Origin: Alphaproteobacteria bacterium UBA1002
Lineage (GTDB): Bacteria; Pseudomonadota; Alphaproteobacteria; Rickettsiales; UBA998
DNA length: 30,734 nucleotides
Direction of reading: 5' to 3'
Assembly (NCBI GenBank): GCA_002291845.1
Contig: DBAU01000081.1
Span: 1-30,734, forward strand
Below the pieces are notes generated by a model. That model did not search any database. It was not told the DNA's origin and saw only the letters and a list, made by a program, of their open reading frames with translations. This document shows, one piece after another, positions 8,075 through 15,486 of this stretch (within the stretch, counting starts at the first letter, position 1; the number at the start of each line of letters is the position of its first letter). Position numbers and translations under genes: made by a program.

Positions 8075-8950
8075 ATGCTGAAAAAAACATGCAGATGTCC
8101 CATGCGCGCTTCGCTTTTTCTCGCTTTATTGATTCTTTCTGCCTGTGCAGGTGATGCACTAGAGAAGCTACGGCGTGCCGAGCCAACCGGTAGCGCGTTT
8201 CACCAAGCCCTTGCAAATTATTATCTTGCGTTCGCTGATCAGGAAGCGGCGCGTTATGACTGGGTAAGTTCCCAGCATTTTGCCGCGAAAGGATTAGCGG
8301 CAAGTTATGGGAGCGATGTGCAGCCAGAACAAATGGAGTACTGGACGCTGGACATCAGGGATCGTAACACCCGTGAAGCCCTGGCACAGGCCCGCGCCTG
8401 GCTGATGGCCCACCGCGATGCACCCTCCGATTCGGTGGCTGATCAGGTGGCCAAGGCGCAAGTCTATTTTGATTGCTGGATTGAAGAGTCCACCGAGCTT
8501 GGACAATCCAAGGCCGGCGCCCATTGCCGTGAGGAACTGGAAGGCCTGCTTCTGGCTCTCGGCCCGGTGCAGCATGGGGCAGGAAAGGTGCGGCTGAAAG
8601 ATCCGATGAAGGCACCGGAAGTCACCCTTACCTATCTGGTATTTTTCGATCTCGGCAGCACAGAGCTTAATCGCGATGCAATGGAAGTGCTCGATATTAT
8701 CCTCACGGATCTGCACAATGTGGATGACTACGAAATTGTACTGAATGGGCATAGTGATGCCAGTGGTTCGCAAGAAGCCAATATGGAGCTTTCCCTTAAA
8801 CGCGCCAAACGGGTTGAGAGTGCTTTGCTAGCGGCGGGTGTGCCGCCAGAGCTGATTTCGCTGTATGCTTTTGGGGAAACAGATCCGCGAGAGGGGGCGG
8901 AGCGTGTGCCTCGTAAGGCAAACCGCCGCGTTGAGGTGGTAATTAACTAG
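8075..8950 (+). CDS. OmpA-family outer-membrane lipoprotein
   Basis: A 291-aa protein with a lipoprotein signal peptide ending in the lipobox LSAC (Cys24 from the ATG at 8075), so it is probably lipid-anchored. The middle region (about residues 30-180) is helical and unassigned. The C-terminal 105 residues form an OmpA-like peptidoglycan-binding domain: VFFDLGSTELNRDAMEVL, the diaminopimelate-binding Asp in GHSDASGS, and the Arg in ANRRVEVVIN. It should link envelope and cell wall. The start is uncertain: 8075 gives a normal basic n-region, 8102 a short one, and neither has a clear ribosome binding site. GGCAA-AATA-TTGCC (8061-8074) can fold directly in front of the 8075 ATG. A 6-bp hairpin plus T-run overlaps the stop. 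Confidence 0.85.
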   Translation: MLKKTCRCPMRASLFLALLILSACAGDALEKLRRAEPTGSAFHQALANYYLAFADQEAARYDWVSSQHFAAKGLAASYGSDVQPEQMEYWTLDIRDRNTREALAQARAWLMAHRDAPSDSVADQVAKAQVYFDCWIEESTELGQSKAGAHCREELEGLLLALGPVQHGAGKVRLKDPMKAPEVTLTYLVFFDLGSTELNRDAMEVLDIILTDLHNVDDYEIVLNGHSDASGSQEANMELSLKRAKRVESALLAAGVPPELISLYAFGETDPREGAERVPRKANRRVEVVIN

Positions 8951-8970
8951 CCGGACCACACCGGCTTTTT
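8949..8970 (+). terminator. Short intrinsic terminator overlapping the stop of the OmpA-like gene
   Basis: AGCCGG (8949-8954) pairs with CCGGCT (8961-8966) around a 6-nt loop, followed by a run of T to 8970. The left arm begins inside the TAG stop codon. The ribosome binding site AGGAG of the next gene starts at 8971. The stem is only 6 bp but GC-rich. Because it touches the stop codon, a terminating ribosome could mask it, so it may act as a partial, translation-sensitive terminator between the two genes. Confidence 0.45.
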
Positions 8971-8980
8971 AGGAGCGCCC

Positions 8981-9931
8981 ATGCTGGCTGTGCTCGATGA
9001 TCGCGCGTTTCTTCTCGTGCTGGCACTGTATGTCAGCATGCTGGCTCTGCCCTTTCATCGCGTTTGGCAATATCTACCGCTGCGGCATATTGCGCCCGGA
9101 CTCGCTACCGCGATGCGTACTGCGGTTATGCGGTTGAATCGTCCACAGCGCTCCGCCGCTGAGAGGAGTCGCCGGGGGTGGATTTTTTTGATCATGGGTG
9201 GTGTGATCTGCCTGGTATTTGGCTGGGCCTTAGAAGGTGTCGCTACTCGCACCCCTGAATTTTTTGCCGCCCATGTCCTGCTGCTAGCTTTTCTGTTGCC
9301 GCTCTGGCCGTGCTACATCGCCACGCAGCGGGTACGGCAGGCGATTAGAGGGCGGAAATTAGTGGCGGCCCGTACGCTACTGGCTCCCTGGGTGGCGCAA
9401 GATGTGGCCGCGCTCGATATCCATGCCCTGATCCGTGCCGCGCTCGAGGGATTGGCCGATAATCTGAGTCGCCGGGTGGTGCTGCCTTCTGTCGCGTATC
9501 TTTTGTTCGGCATGTCGGGGGCGTTGCTGGCTGTGTGGAGTGAGCGGCTGGCGGCAATAGCCGATCCTCGCGCCGCGGAGATGGCCGCATTTGGGCAGGG
9601 ACCGCAGCGATTTTACCAATGGCTGCAAAAATTTCCTAGCCATCTCTGTGGAGCGCTGATTTTCTTGATTTTCCCGGTAATTCCGGGGTCCTCACTGCGA
9701 CGGGCGCTCACGGCATTTCGTGGGGGACCGCGTCCCGAATGGCGGATGGTGGCTGCGGTGCTTGGTGTCAGCTTAGGGGGACCACGCAGGGTGAGCGGCA
9801 CGCCTGACGCTCTCACGTGGATGGGTGAAGGATCCGCCCGCGCCACGCTCCCCGATCTTACCCGTGGACTGATGCTTTATGCATTGGCGGCCATCACATG
9901 GACAATGTTACTGAGCATTACCGTAATTTAG
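8981..9931 (+). CDS. Divergent CobD/CbiB-family integral membrane protein
   Basis: A 316-aa polytopic membrane protein with a good ribosome binding site (AGGAG, 8971-8975). Two regions recall CobD/CbiB, the adenosylcobinamide-phosphate synthase family, which also includes AmpE: AALEGLADNLSRRVVLP (about 153-169) and the C-terminal VAAVLGVSLGGPRRVSGTP followed by WMGEG (about 258-284). Typical family members read AxESxAENxxDGxxxP; here the Asp-Gly is Arg-Arg (164-165), Glu is Asp160, and the DSMVGYR-type and SPNAG-type motifs are not recognisable. No other cobalamin gene is in the window. It may therefore be a neofunctionalised relative and not a working synthase. It follows the OmpA-like gene by 30 nt, so a role at the envelope is possible but unproven. 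Confidence 0.7.
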   Translation: MLAVLDDRAFLLVLALYVSMLALPFHRVWQYLPLRHIAPGLATAMRTAVMRLNRPQRSAAERSRRGWIFLIMGGVICLVFGWALEGVATRTPEFFAAHVLLLAFLLPLWPCYIATQRVRQAIRGRKLVAARTLLAPWVAQDVAALDIHALIRAALEGLADNLSRRVVLPSVAYLLFGMSGALLAVWSERLAAIADPRAAEMAAFGQGPQRFYQWLQKFPSHLCGALIFLIFPVIPGSSLRRALTAFRGGPRPEWRMVAAVLGVSLGGPRRVSGTPDALTWMGEGSARATLPDLTRGLMLYALAAITWTMLLSITVI

Positions 9932-10117
9932 CTGGTTTTGGTGGGATTATCAGCCTAAGAAGTGCCTTATGATTACGGATGCGAAATGATTATGTGGCAA
10001 CTCGGTCCGGAATCATCGTAGTCTGTATTTCCCCATAAGCATCTGACCTACCTCCTTCTCCGCGGCTCATCCGTTTGAATTGTCATCAAATCTTCATGCC
10101 ATGGCTCGCGCTGTTCT
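9932..10117. other. Intergenic stretch without a recognisable gene
   Basis: This gap lies between the CobD/CbiB-like gene and the unrecognised 467-aa gene. I see no plausible small gene, tRNA or terminator hairpin in it. It contains one CTGTCAT-like half-site (TTGTCAT at 10080-10086) and leads into an extended -10 element. Confidence 0.4.
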
Positions 10118-10126
10118 TGCTATAGT
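10118..10126 (+). promoter_or_regulatory. Extended -10 promoter element
   Basis: TG-C-TATAGT matches the extended -10 pattern TGnTATAAT at all but one position. No good -35 lies 16-19 nt upstream, as is usual for extended -10 promoters. A start of transcription near 10133 would give a short leader of about 20 nt before the ATG at 10154. It would also exclude the in-frame GTG at 10127 as a translation start. Confidence 0.4.
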
Positions 10127-10153
10127 GTGGAGGCTAGCAACCTCACCAATCCT

Positions 10154-11557
10154 ATGAACCCAAACTCCGAAGAGTCTCTCCATACCGGCGTCACCAAGGA
10201 TCCCGCCAGTACCCCCGGATATTTCCGGATGCTGCTTGCTGCCTTGCCGACCCGTTATGCTTTGCGCGGAGTGATCACATTTTTCAAAGAATGGCCTGCG
10301 ATTGGCTGGGTTGAAAATCGCATTCTGGGCATTCCCAAAAAGATGGAGCCCTTCAGAGATTACCTGAAAGGTGAAGCCAATGCGATGAGTCAGGCCGAAA
10401 TCATGCGCCGGGCCCATCTGTATGATCCCCATATCAGCGCTGAGAAATTGGAATTATGGCGGGGGAGTCCCATCGAGCGTAAAAACGGCTTAAGCCTTCT
10501 GCACAAAGAGGTACGCGACCGCGTACTGGACTCCCATTACGACAACATGCTTGGGGTCGGCAGTGCGATCATTACGGCACTCTATGCCATGCGCGTGAAA
10601 ACAGATATCTGGCATGCCTTTGCTGAAACCGTCGCCTATGAGAACGGAAAAAATCCGCGTGATATCACCTCCTACGACATTATGCGTAGCGATAATTCCA
10701 TTGTGCAGGGCACGGTGCGGAACTATTTGCAAAAGACCTTTGGTCGATTTGCAACGGACGCGATTTTCTTCGGCCGCCAGCTGGCACATATTCCTGGCGC
10801 ACATCCCGGCATTAAGTCGGTGCCCTTTGGTGAGCTGGGCATCGGCGTCAAAGGTTATTTTTTGCTGCGCGACATCCTTGCGAAACAAACCAGTTTTTTT
10901 GAGGACTTAACGCAGCTGATTGATAAAAAGCTTAATCCCATCAAAGGAATCGGTGAGCCGATTTCCTCATCAGACGTGATCGATCTCTATCAGAAATATG
11001 CCCTGCGCCATAATCAGAATGCGGCGTTTAAGGATGCCTTGATCCGCGAGCGCCGTGATGGGGTCGACTGGCCCAAAGCAGAGCGTCTGTTCAGCCGCGT
11101 TGCGGATTTGATGAACCAGACCTACAAATACAAACACTCCTCTATTGACCATGTTTCCTACGAGAACCGCGAATTGCAGGCGACCTCGGACTTCGCATTA
11201 CCGAAATTTCTTTATCTACTGGGCCACGGCTTGATTGATCCACGACGGCCGGAGCAAAGTCTTGCCTATGTGGAATTGGCCAACCGACAGGGGATTGAGG
11301 CCGTGAAAGCGGTGCGCCAGCACGTGGCGAGCGGCGCCGCGTTTGTTGAGGCCGTGTGCCCGTATGGTGCTGAGTATATCGCATTGGTATCGTCACCTGA
11401 GCCCGTGCCCTCAGCATCTGACAAGGTTGTGCCCATCACGGCCAATCAGAATAGCCCTGCATCCTCAACGTCTGCCCCCGAAACGGTGGTACGCGGCGGT
11501 GGCACTACGGAGCGACTGCAGTCCTCTCAGCAGATGGCGCCCTCTATCCTGTCGTAA
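10154..11557 (+). CDS. Hypothetical protein of unknown function with disordered C-terminal tail
   Basis: A 467-aa protein that I do not recognise. Residues from about 14 to 390 look folded and mostly helical, with many charged residues (for example RRAHLYDPHISAEKLELWRG and HKEVRDRVLDSHYDN). No signal peptide or definite membrane helix is visible; MLGVGSAIITALYAM is only mildly hydrophobic. The last 70 or so residues are rich in Ser, Pro, Thr and Ala and are probably disordered. Start: the ATG at 10154 has no clear ribosome binding site. An in-frame GTG at 10127 is possible but would lie at or before the predicted transcription start. The Hpt gene follows 40 nt downstream on the same strand, which hints at shared transcription but not at a known function. 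Confidence 0.75.
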   Translation: MNPNSEESLHTGVTKDPASTPGYFRMLLAALPTRYALRGVITFFKEWPAIGWVENRILGIPKKMEPFRDYLKGEANAMSQAEIMRRAHLYDPHISAEKLELWRGSPIERKNGLSLLHKEVRDRVLDSHYDNMLGVGSAIITALYAMRVKTDIWHAFAETVAYENGKNPRDITSYDIMRSDNSIVQGTVRNYLQKTFGRFATDAIFFGRQLAHIPGAHPGIKSVPFGELGIGVKGYFLLRDILAKQTSFFEDLTQLIDKKLNPIKGIGEPISSSDVIDLYQKYALRHNQNAAFKDALIRERRDGVDWPKAERLFSRVADLMNQTYKYKHSSIDHVSYENRELQATSDFALPKFLYLLGHGLIDPRRPEQSLAYVELANRQGIEAVKAVRQHVASGAAFVEAVCPYGAEYIALVSSPEPVPSASDKVVPITANQNSPASSTSAPETVVRGGGTTERLQSSQQMAPSILS

Positions 11558-11597
11558 TCTTCGCCATTCTTTAAGTTTTTGCTGGCATCGTACGTTC

Positions 11598-11954
11598 ATG
11601 ACGTCCGATACTGACATTCTGCTTCCCCTTCTCGATCATACCCGGCTGGCAGAGGCGGCTGAATTGCTCGAAGAAGACTTCCTACCACTGCTTCGACGCT
11701 TTGGTGCGGATGCAACGAGAGCCCGCCTGCAGATTGAGGAGGCCGCTGCATCGCGTGATTGGCAAACCATTGCGCGCATCGCGCATACGCTCAAGTCCTC
11801 CTGCCGTCAATTGGGCCTTTTACGGGCCGGTATGGCCGCTGCCTGGCTGGAAGAATCGGCGGTTGATGGTGAGTGTTGCTGCCTGGCTTTTCTCACCGCT
11901 TTAGATGAAGGGGTCTATGCCCTTGCCGGGGCGTACCCCGAAGCGTTTCGTTGA
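11598..11954 (+). CDS. Stand-alone histidine phosphotransfer (Hpt) domain protein
   Basis: A 118-aa protein consisting essentially of one Hpt domain. The phosphorylatable His63 lies in IARIAHTLKSSCRQLG, which matches the AHxLKSSxxxLG signature. Such proteins shuttle phosphate between receiver domains in multi-step phosphorelays. No hybrid kinase is adjacent; the nearest signalling partners in the window are the EAL protein 140 nt beyond and the histidine kinase near 17.5 kb, which lacks a receiver domain. The start at 11598 gives a family-length protein, although no strong ribosome binding site precedes it. The open frame continues upstream into the previous gene, which I treat as non-coding in that frame. 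Confidence 0.85.
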   Translation: MTSDTDILLPLLDHTRLAEAAELLEEDFLPLLRRFGADATRARLQIEEAAASRDWQTIARIAHTLKSSCRQLGLLRAGMAAAWLEESAVDGECCCLAFLTALDEGVYALAGAYPEAFR

Positions 11955-11974
11955 GCGGAGAATAGCTAAAAAAA

Positions 11975-12049
11975 TGGTGCCGCTTGTCGGATTCGAACTG
12001 ACGACCTACCGCTTACAAGGCGGTTGCTCTACCCCTGAGCTAAAGCGGC
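11975..12049 (-). tRNA. tRNA-Thr (anticodon UGU)
   Basis: The reverse strand folds as a full cloverleaf. The acceptor GCCGCTT pairs with AAGCGGC, the D-stem is GCTC/GAGC, and the anticodon stem ACCGC/GCGGT carries the loop CTTGTAA, so the anticodon is TGT and reads ACA/threonine. The T-loop is TTCGAAT, and CCA is encoded (11975-11977). The T-stem GTCAG/CCGAC has one A-C mismatch at positions 52-62. Seven T residues follow the CCA on the transcribed strand (11974 down to 11968). A promoter with 17-bp spacing lies directly upstream. Confidence 0.96.
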
Positions 12050-12059
12050 ACATGCTGTG

Positions 12060-12088
12060 GTTTTAGGCGTCTGGCTGCCATGCGTCAA
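12060..12088 (-). promoter_or_regulatory. Sigma-70-type promoter of tRNA-Thr
   Basis: On the reverse strand TTGACG (12088-12083) is followed after exactly 17 nt by TAAAAC (12065-12060). The hexamers match the consensus at five and four of six positions. Transcription would start about 4 nt before the mature tRNA 5' end at 12049. The element lies between the EAL gene and the tRNA. Confidence 0.65.
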
Positions 12089-12093
12089 GCGGC

Positions 12094-13419
12094 TCAGCTT
12101 TCCTTCAGCCAACTGCGGTGATTCTCGGGTTTACCAAAATAATAACCCTGCATGTATTCAACGCCCAACTCCATGAGCATTTTGGCGATTTCACCCGTCT
12201 CGACAAACTCCGCAACGGCCTTCAAACCAAAACCATGGGTAAAATCGAGCATTGTTTTGACGAATAAACGGTTGTCATTGTTGTCCACCAAGTCGCGCAC
12301 GAAGACGCCATCAATTTTCACCATATCCACCGATAGGGACTTCAGCTGGCGGAACGAGGTGTAGCCAGAGCCGAAATCATCGAGGGCTACCTGCGCGCCC
12401 ATCGATTGAACAGCTGCCACAAAGTAGGCAGTTTTCTTGAGGTCACGATGCACGGCGGTCTCGGTGATTTCAACAATTAGCCGCTCAGCCACCCCGGGAT
12501 GTTCCTGCAAGCGGGTTTTAAGCTGACTGAGCCAGAGCCTGTTATTGGTCGTCAGGTTTGAGACGTTGAAAGCCAATACCAGTTCCGGAGCCCGTGCCAG
12601 CTCTTCCACAACCATATCGAGCACCTGCTCATCAATGATATTGATGAGTCCCATCCGCTCCGCGACAGGAATCAGTGCTCCGGCAGAGGAGATTTTACCA
12701 TCGTGGCTGACGATGCGCAGCAAGGCCTCGTAATGGGCGACGCGGCCGGTTTTACTCTCAATAATCGGTTGGTACGCCAAACGTAGGCGGCGCTCATGAA
12801 TCGCGCGGTTGAGATAATTAGCCAGTCCCATTTCCTGACGGGAATTGGCTGCTTCCAGCTGGTGATCTCCGTGGTGTGGATGGTGGATAATCCCATGGAA
12901 ATTACGCAACGAAATAAATGCCTGATCAAGGGCGTCTTCTGCCTGCAGATCCTCACTGCCCAACGCCATTGAGAAAATTCCGGGCAGGATATGCAGTGAG
13001 CCATAATCAGAGCGATAGCCAAACTGGATAATCGCATCGCTCAGGCGGTTGGACATCGCCGCCACTGCGTCTTCTTCAATATGGGAGAGGATAATCGCAA
13101 ATTGGTCTTTTTGCAGCCGGGCCAGCACATCGTCCGGGGACAGATGCTCCATAAGCTGTTCCATCACGGACTGGCACACTTGCTCGGCAACAAAATGGCC
13201 ATAGCCTGACATAATCATATCGAGGTTTTCGATGCCTATCACCAACAGGACGCTTTTACGCTCAGCCCGGCGGCAAAGCACGATGGCTTCCTGCAGGCGG
13301 CGGCAGAATTCTTCCGGATAGCCTCCCGGTTTCTGGCCGAGCACCGTCACGCCATTGCCGGATCGGGCCAATCGCTCCGCAGCCAGAGGATAGGACGGTT
13401 CAGTCATGGGAAGCGGCAT
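12094..13419 (-). CDS. EAL-domain cyclic-di-GMP phosphodiesterase with degenerate GGDEF domain
   Basis: A 441-aa cytoplasmic protein. The N-terminal half (about 40-185) is a GGDEF-like fold in which the active-site motif reads RLQKDQF (101-107) in place of RxGGDEF, so no cyclase activity is expected. The C-terminal half (about 195-441) is an EAL domain with the catalytic set visible: EALLR (Glu231), Asn285, Glu317 in VEITET, Asp347-Asp348 in DDFGSGYTS, Lys368, Glu404 and Gln424. It probably hydrolyses c-di-GMP and so favours motility. No membrane segment is present. The start is uncertain; ATGs at 13419 and 13407 both lack a strong ribosome binding site. Confidence 0.9.
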   Translation of the reverse strand: MPLPMTEPSYPLAAERLARSGNGVTVLGQKPGGYPEEFCRRLQEAIVLCRRAERKSVLLVIGIENLDMIMSGYGHFVAEQVCQSVMEQLMEHLSPDDVLARLQKDQFAIILSHIEEDAVAAMSNRLSDAIIQFGYRSDYGSLHILPGIFSMALGSEDLQAEDALDQAFISLRNFHGIIHHPHHGDHQLEAANSRQEMGLANYLNRAIHERRLRLAYQPIIESKTGRVAHYEALLRIVSHDGKISSAGALIPVAERMGLINIIDEQVLDMVVEELARAPELVLAFNVSNLTTNNRLWLSQLKTRLQEHPGVAERLIVEITETAVHRDLKKTAYFVAAVQSMGAQVALDDFGSGYTSFRQLKSLSVDMVKIDGVFVRDLVDNNDNRLFVKTMLDFTHGFGLKAVAEFVETGEIAKMLMELGVEYMQGYYFGKPENHRSWLKES

Positions 13420-13475
13420 GCTGTACTAAAGTGATGCATCCCTTGGAGTATGGGTGCAAGAGGTTAAGAATTTAC

Positions 13476-14483
13476 TTAAAACCCCAGCGTTGCCAATGTT
13501 AACGCATGGTGGTCATGCAAGGCTTGCGCAATACGAAGATAAAACGGAATGCCGATAATCAGGTTAAAGGGCAGGGTGAGGCCCAATGCTGCCGTAAGAT
13601 AAAGCGCTGGATTTGCTTGCGGGATGGTCATGCGAACTGCCGCCGGTGCGGCAATATAAGAAGCTGAGGCAGCCATGGTAGCCAGCATCGCCACGCCGCC
13701 TGTGCTGAGCCCGGCAAGCAAACCGAGATACGCACCAATCAGCGAGAACGCAACCGGGATTACACTGGAGAAAATCAGCAAAAACACCGCGTTTCGGCGT
13801 ATATCTTTCAAACGGGCTGCCGCGAGGAGCCCCATCTCCAGCATGAAGAACGTGAGAATGCCAAAAAACATCTCCACAAAGAAGGGCTTGATCTTGGCCT
13901 GGTCGCCCGGGCTGGCGGCGTAACCAATCAGCAAACCGCCAAATAACAACAACATGGTTTTGCCCGAGAAAATCTCGTGAAACAGTGCGGAGAGCTGGGC
14001 CCCCTGCTCATCGCGGCGCTGTCCGACACGCAAGAGCAGAAGGGCAATCAGAATCGCCGGCGCCTCCAGAATTGCCAGCAAGGCCGGCATAAAAGGCTCT
14101 GGCCGCACCTGTGCGCGTTCCAGAAAAGCTAAGCCAGCCATGAACGTCACAGCGGAAACAGAGCCGTAATGCGCGGCCATGGCCGCCGCATCTTCGCGAT
14201 TTAGCCGCCCGACGAAGCGCGCGAGCAGAAACGCAGCCACTGGGGTGATCGTCCCCAGCGTCAGCGTGGCAAACAGGGCCGGCATAAATTCATGCAACGG
14301 CGCCACGGATAAGGCAATTCCACCTTTGATACCAATCGCGAGCAGAAGAAACAGGGAGACCGCTTCGTGGACTTGTGGCGGCACCCGTAAGTCACTCCGC
14401 AGGAAGTAGGCGAGGATGCCCAGAAAGAACGCCAAAATGGGCGGCGATGTCAGATTGGAGAGAAGATCAGCCGAGGCAAACAT
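13476..14483 (-). CDS. SbtA-family sodium-dependent bicarbonate transporter-like protein
   Basis: A 335-aa protein with about ten membrane helices, matching the SbtA/DUF897 family (sodium-dependent bicarbonate uptake in cyanobacteria). Recognised by the N-terminal LTSPPILAFFLGILAYFL, the AHYGSVSAVTF half-repeat signature and the second-half SASYIAAPAAVRM signature. The substrate in this organism is inferred only from the family. The PII-like partner SbtB is not encoded nearby. An ATG at 14483 is preferred because GGGTGG precedes it; an in-frame ATG at 14495 would add four residues. The 114 nt up to the ubiA stop are AT-rich and may contain its promoter. Confidence 0.85.
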   Translation of the reverse strand: MFASADLLSNLTSPPILAFFLGILAYFLRSDLRVPPQVHEAVSLFLLLAIGIKGGIALSVAPLHEFMPALFATLTLGTITPVAAFLLARFVGRLNREDAAAMAAHYGSVSAVTFMAGLAFLERAQVRPEPFMPALLAILEAPAILIALLLLRVGQRRDEQGAQLSALFHEIFSGKTMLLLFGGLLIGYAASPGDQAKIKPFFVEMFFGILTFFMLEMGLLAAARLKDIRRNAVFLLIFSSVIPVAFSLIGAYLGLLAGLSTGGVAMLATMAASASYIAAPAAVRMTIPQANPALYLTAALGLTLPFNLIIGIPFYLRIAQALHDHHALTLATLGF

Positions 14484-14564
14484 GACGCCACCCATTGCCC
14501 AAATTCACGTATAAGGCAAGTTAAAAAATCTGATACGTATTATTAGCTCTGCAACTATATATAT

Positions 14565-14582
14565 AAAAATCAGTGACCTGAT
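14565..14582 (-). terminator. Weak intrinsic terminator of ubiA
   Basis: On the reverse strand, 15 nt after the ubiA stop, ATCAG pairs with CTGAT around a 4-nt loop and is followed by TTTTTATATA. The stem is only 5 bp and AT-containing, so the call rests mainly on position and the T-run. Confidence 0.3.
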
Positions 14583-14597
14583 CGCCTGCGGCGGGCC

Positions 14598-15464
14598 TCA
14601 GATGTCCAGCGTGGCAATAAACACCATCGCGCCGGTCAGGGCGTTGCTTCGGAATGCCTTTAGGCAACCTGCTGGATCATCAAAATCTGTGCTAAAGGCT
14701 TGTTCTCCCAAATGGATCGCCACCAGAACCACTATAAAGAAGTATGACATACCGTTGCCGCGGTAAAATCCAGTCGCCACCAGCAGGGCAACCATCATAC
14801 CGTAAAAAAACACCAACGCGGGACGGGTGGCCTCTGCAAGGCGTCGAGCCGTAGATTTGACGCCGATTTTTTCGTCATCATGCTTGTCCTGATGCGCATA
14901 AATCGTGTCATAACCCAGTGTCCAGAACACCCCAGCGGCATAAAGCAACCAGGCGGGTAGCGGCAAATTTCCGGTCACCGCGAGCCAGCTAAACAAGACG
15001 CCCGCATTGAAGGTGAGCCCCAAAAAAAGCTGCGGCCACCAGGTGAGCCGCTTCATCCATGGATACGCCGCGACTGGTATCAGCCAGACGGCGGCCAGTG
15101 CCACGATGGGCGGGCCGAGGCTCAGGGCGACTGCCAGTGATAAAACCAGTAAAAAACCCAGCAATATGAAGGCCTCTGCCACACTGAGAGCGCCCGAGGC
15201 TAATGGACGATGACGTGTGCGTTCCACCTGTGCATCAATCTGGCGATCCGTAAGATCATTGATAATGCATCCCGCCGCGCGCATACAGACAGCACCTATC
15301 AGAAACAGCAGCAAGAGGTCCCATCGTGGCCGTCCGCCGGAGGCGAAGCTGAGGCCCCATGCGCAGGGCCAGAATAACAGCCAGATACCGGTCGGCTGGT
15401 GTAGGCGCATCAGATGCGCATAAAGCCGCCAAGGGCGGCGTGAATGGCGGGTGGTTCTTTCCAT
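14598..15464 (-). CDS. ubiA: 4-hydroxybenzoate polyprenyltransferase
   Basis: A 288-aa integral membrane enzyme that attaches the polyprenyl chain to 4-hydroxybenzoate in ubiquinone synthesis. Both Asp-rich motifs of the UbiA superfamily are present: NDLTDRQID (69-77) followed by ERTRHRPLASG, and YAHQDKHDDEKIGVKSTA (about 189-206). The N-terminal RLHQPTGIWLLFWPCAWGL is typical for UbiA of proteobacteria, and the hydrophobic segments fit eight to nine helices. It is divergent from rsmE across only 22 nt, so the two promoters must overlap or lie within the opposing genes. Confidence 0.95.
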   Translation of the reverse strand: MERTTRHSRRPWRLYAHLMRLHQPTGIWLLFWPCAWGLSFASGGRPRWDLLLLFLIGAVCMRAAGCIINDLTDRQIDAQVERTRHRPLASGALSVAEAFILLGFLLVLSLAVALSLGPPIVALAAVWLIPVAAYPWMKRLTWWPQLFLGLTFNAGVLFSWLAVTGNLPLPAWLLYAAGVFWTLGYDTIYAHQDKHDDEKIGVKSTARRLAEATRPALVFFYGMMVALLVATGFYRGNGMSYFFIVVLVAIHLGEQAFSTDFDDPAGCLKAFRSNALTGAMVFIATLDI

Positions 15465-15486
15465 CGAGAGCCTCTATAACAGCCTC

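Noticed and set aside
10080..10097. Second Pho-box-like sequence, TTGTCAT-N4-TCTTCAT, upstream of the 467-aa gene
   Set aside because: Only the first half-site is good (6 of 7) and the second is poor (4 of 7). The -10 element lies 23 nt away where about 10 is expected, and there is no third repeat.
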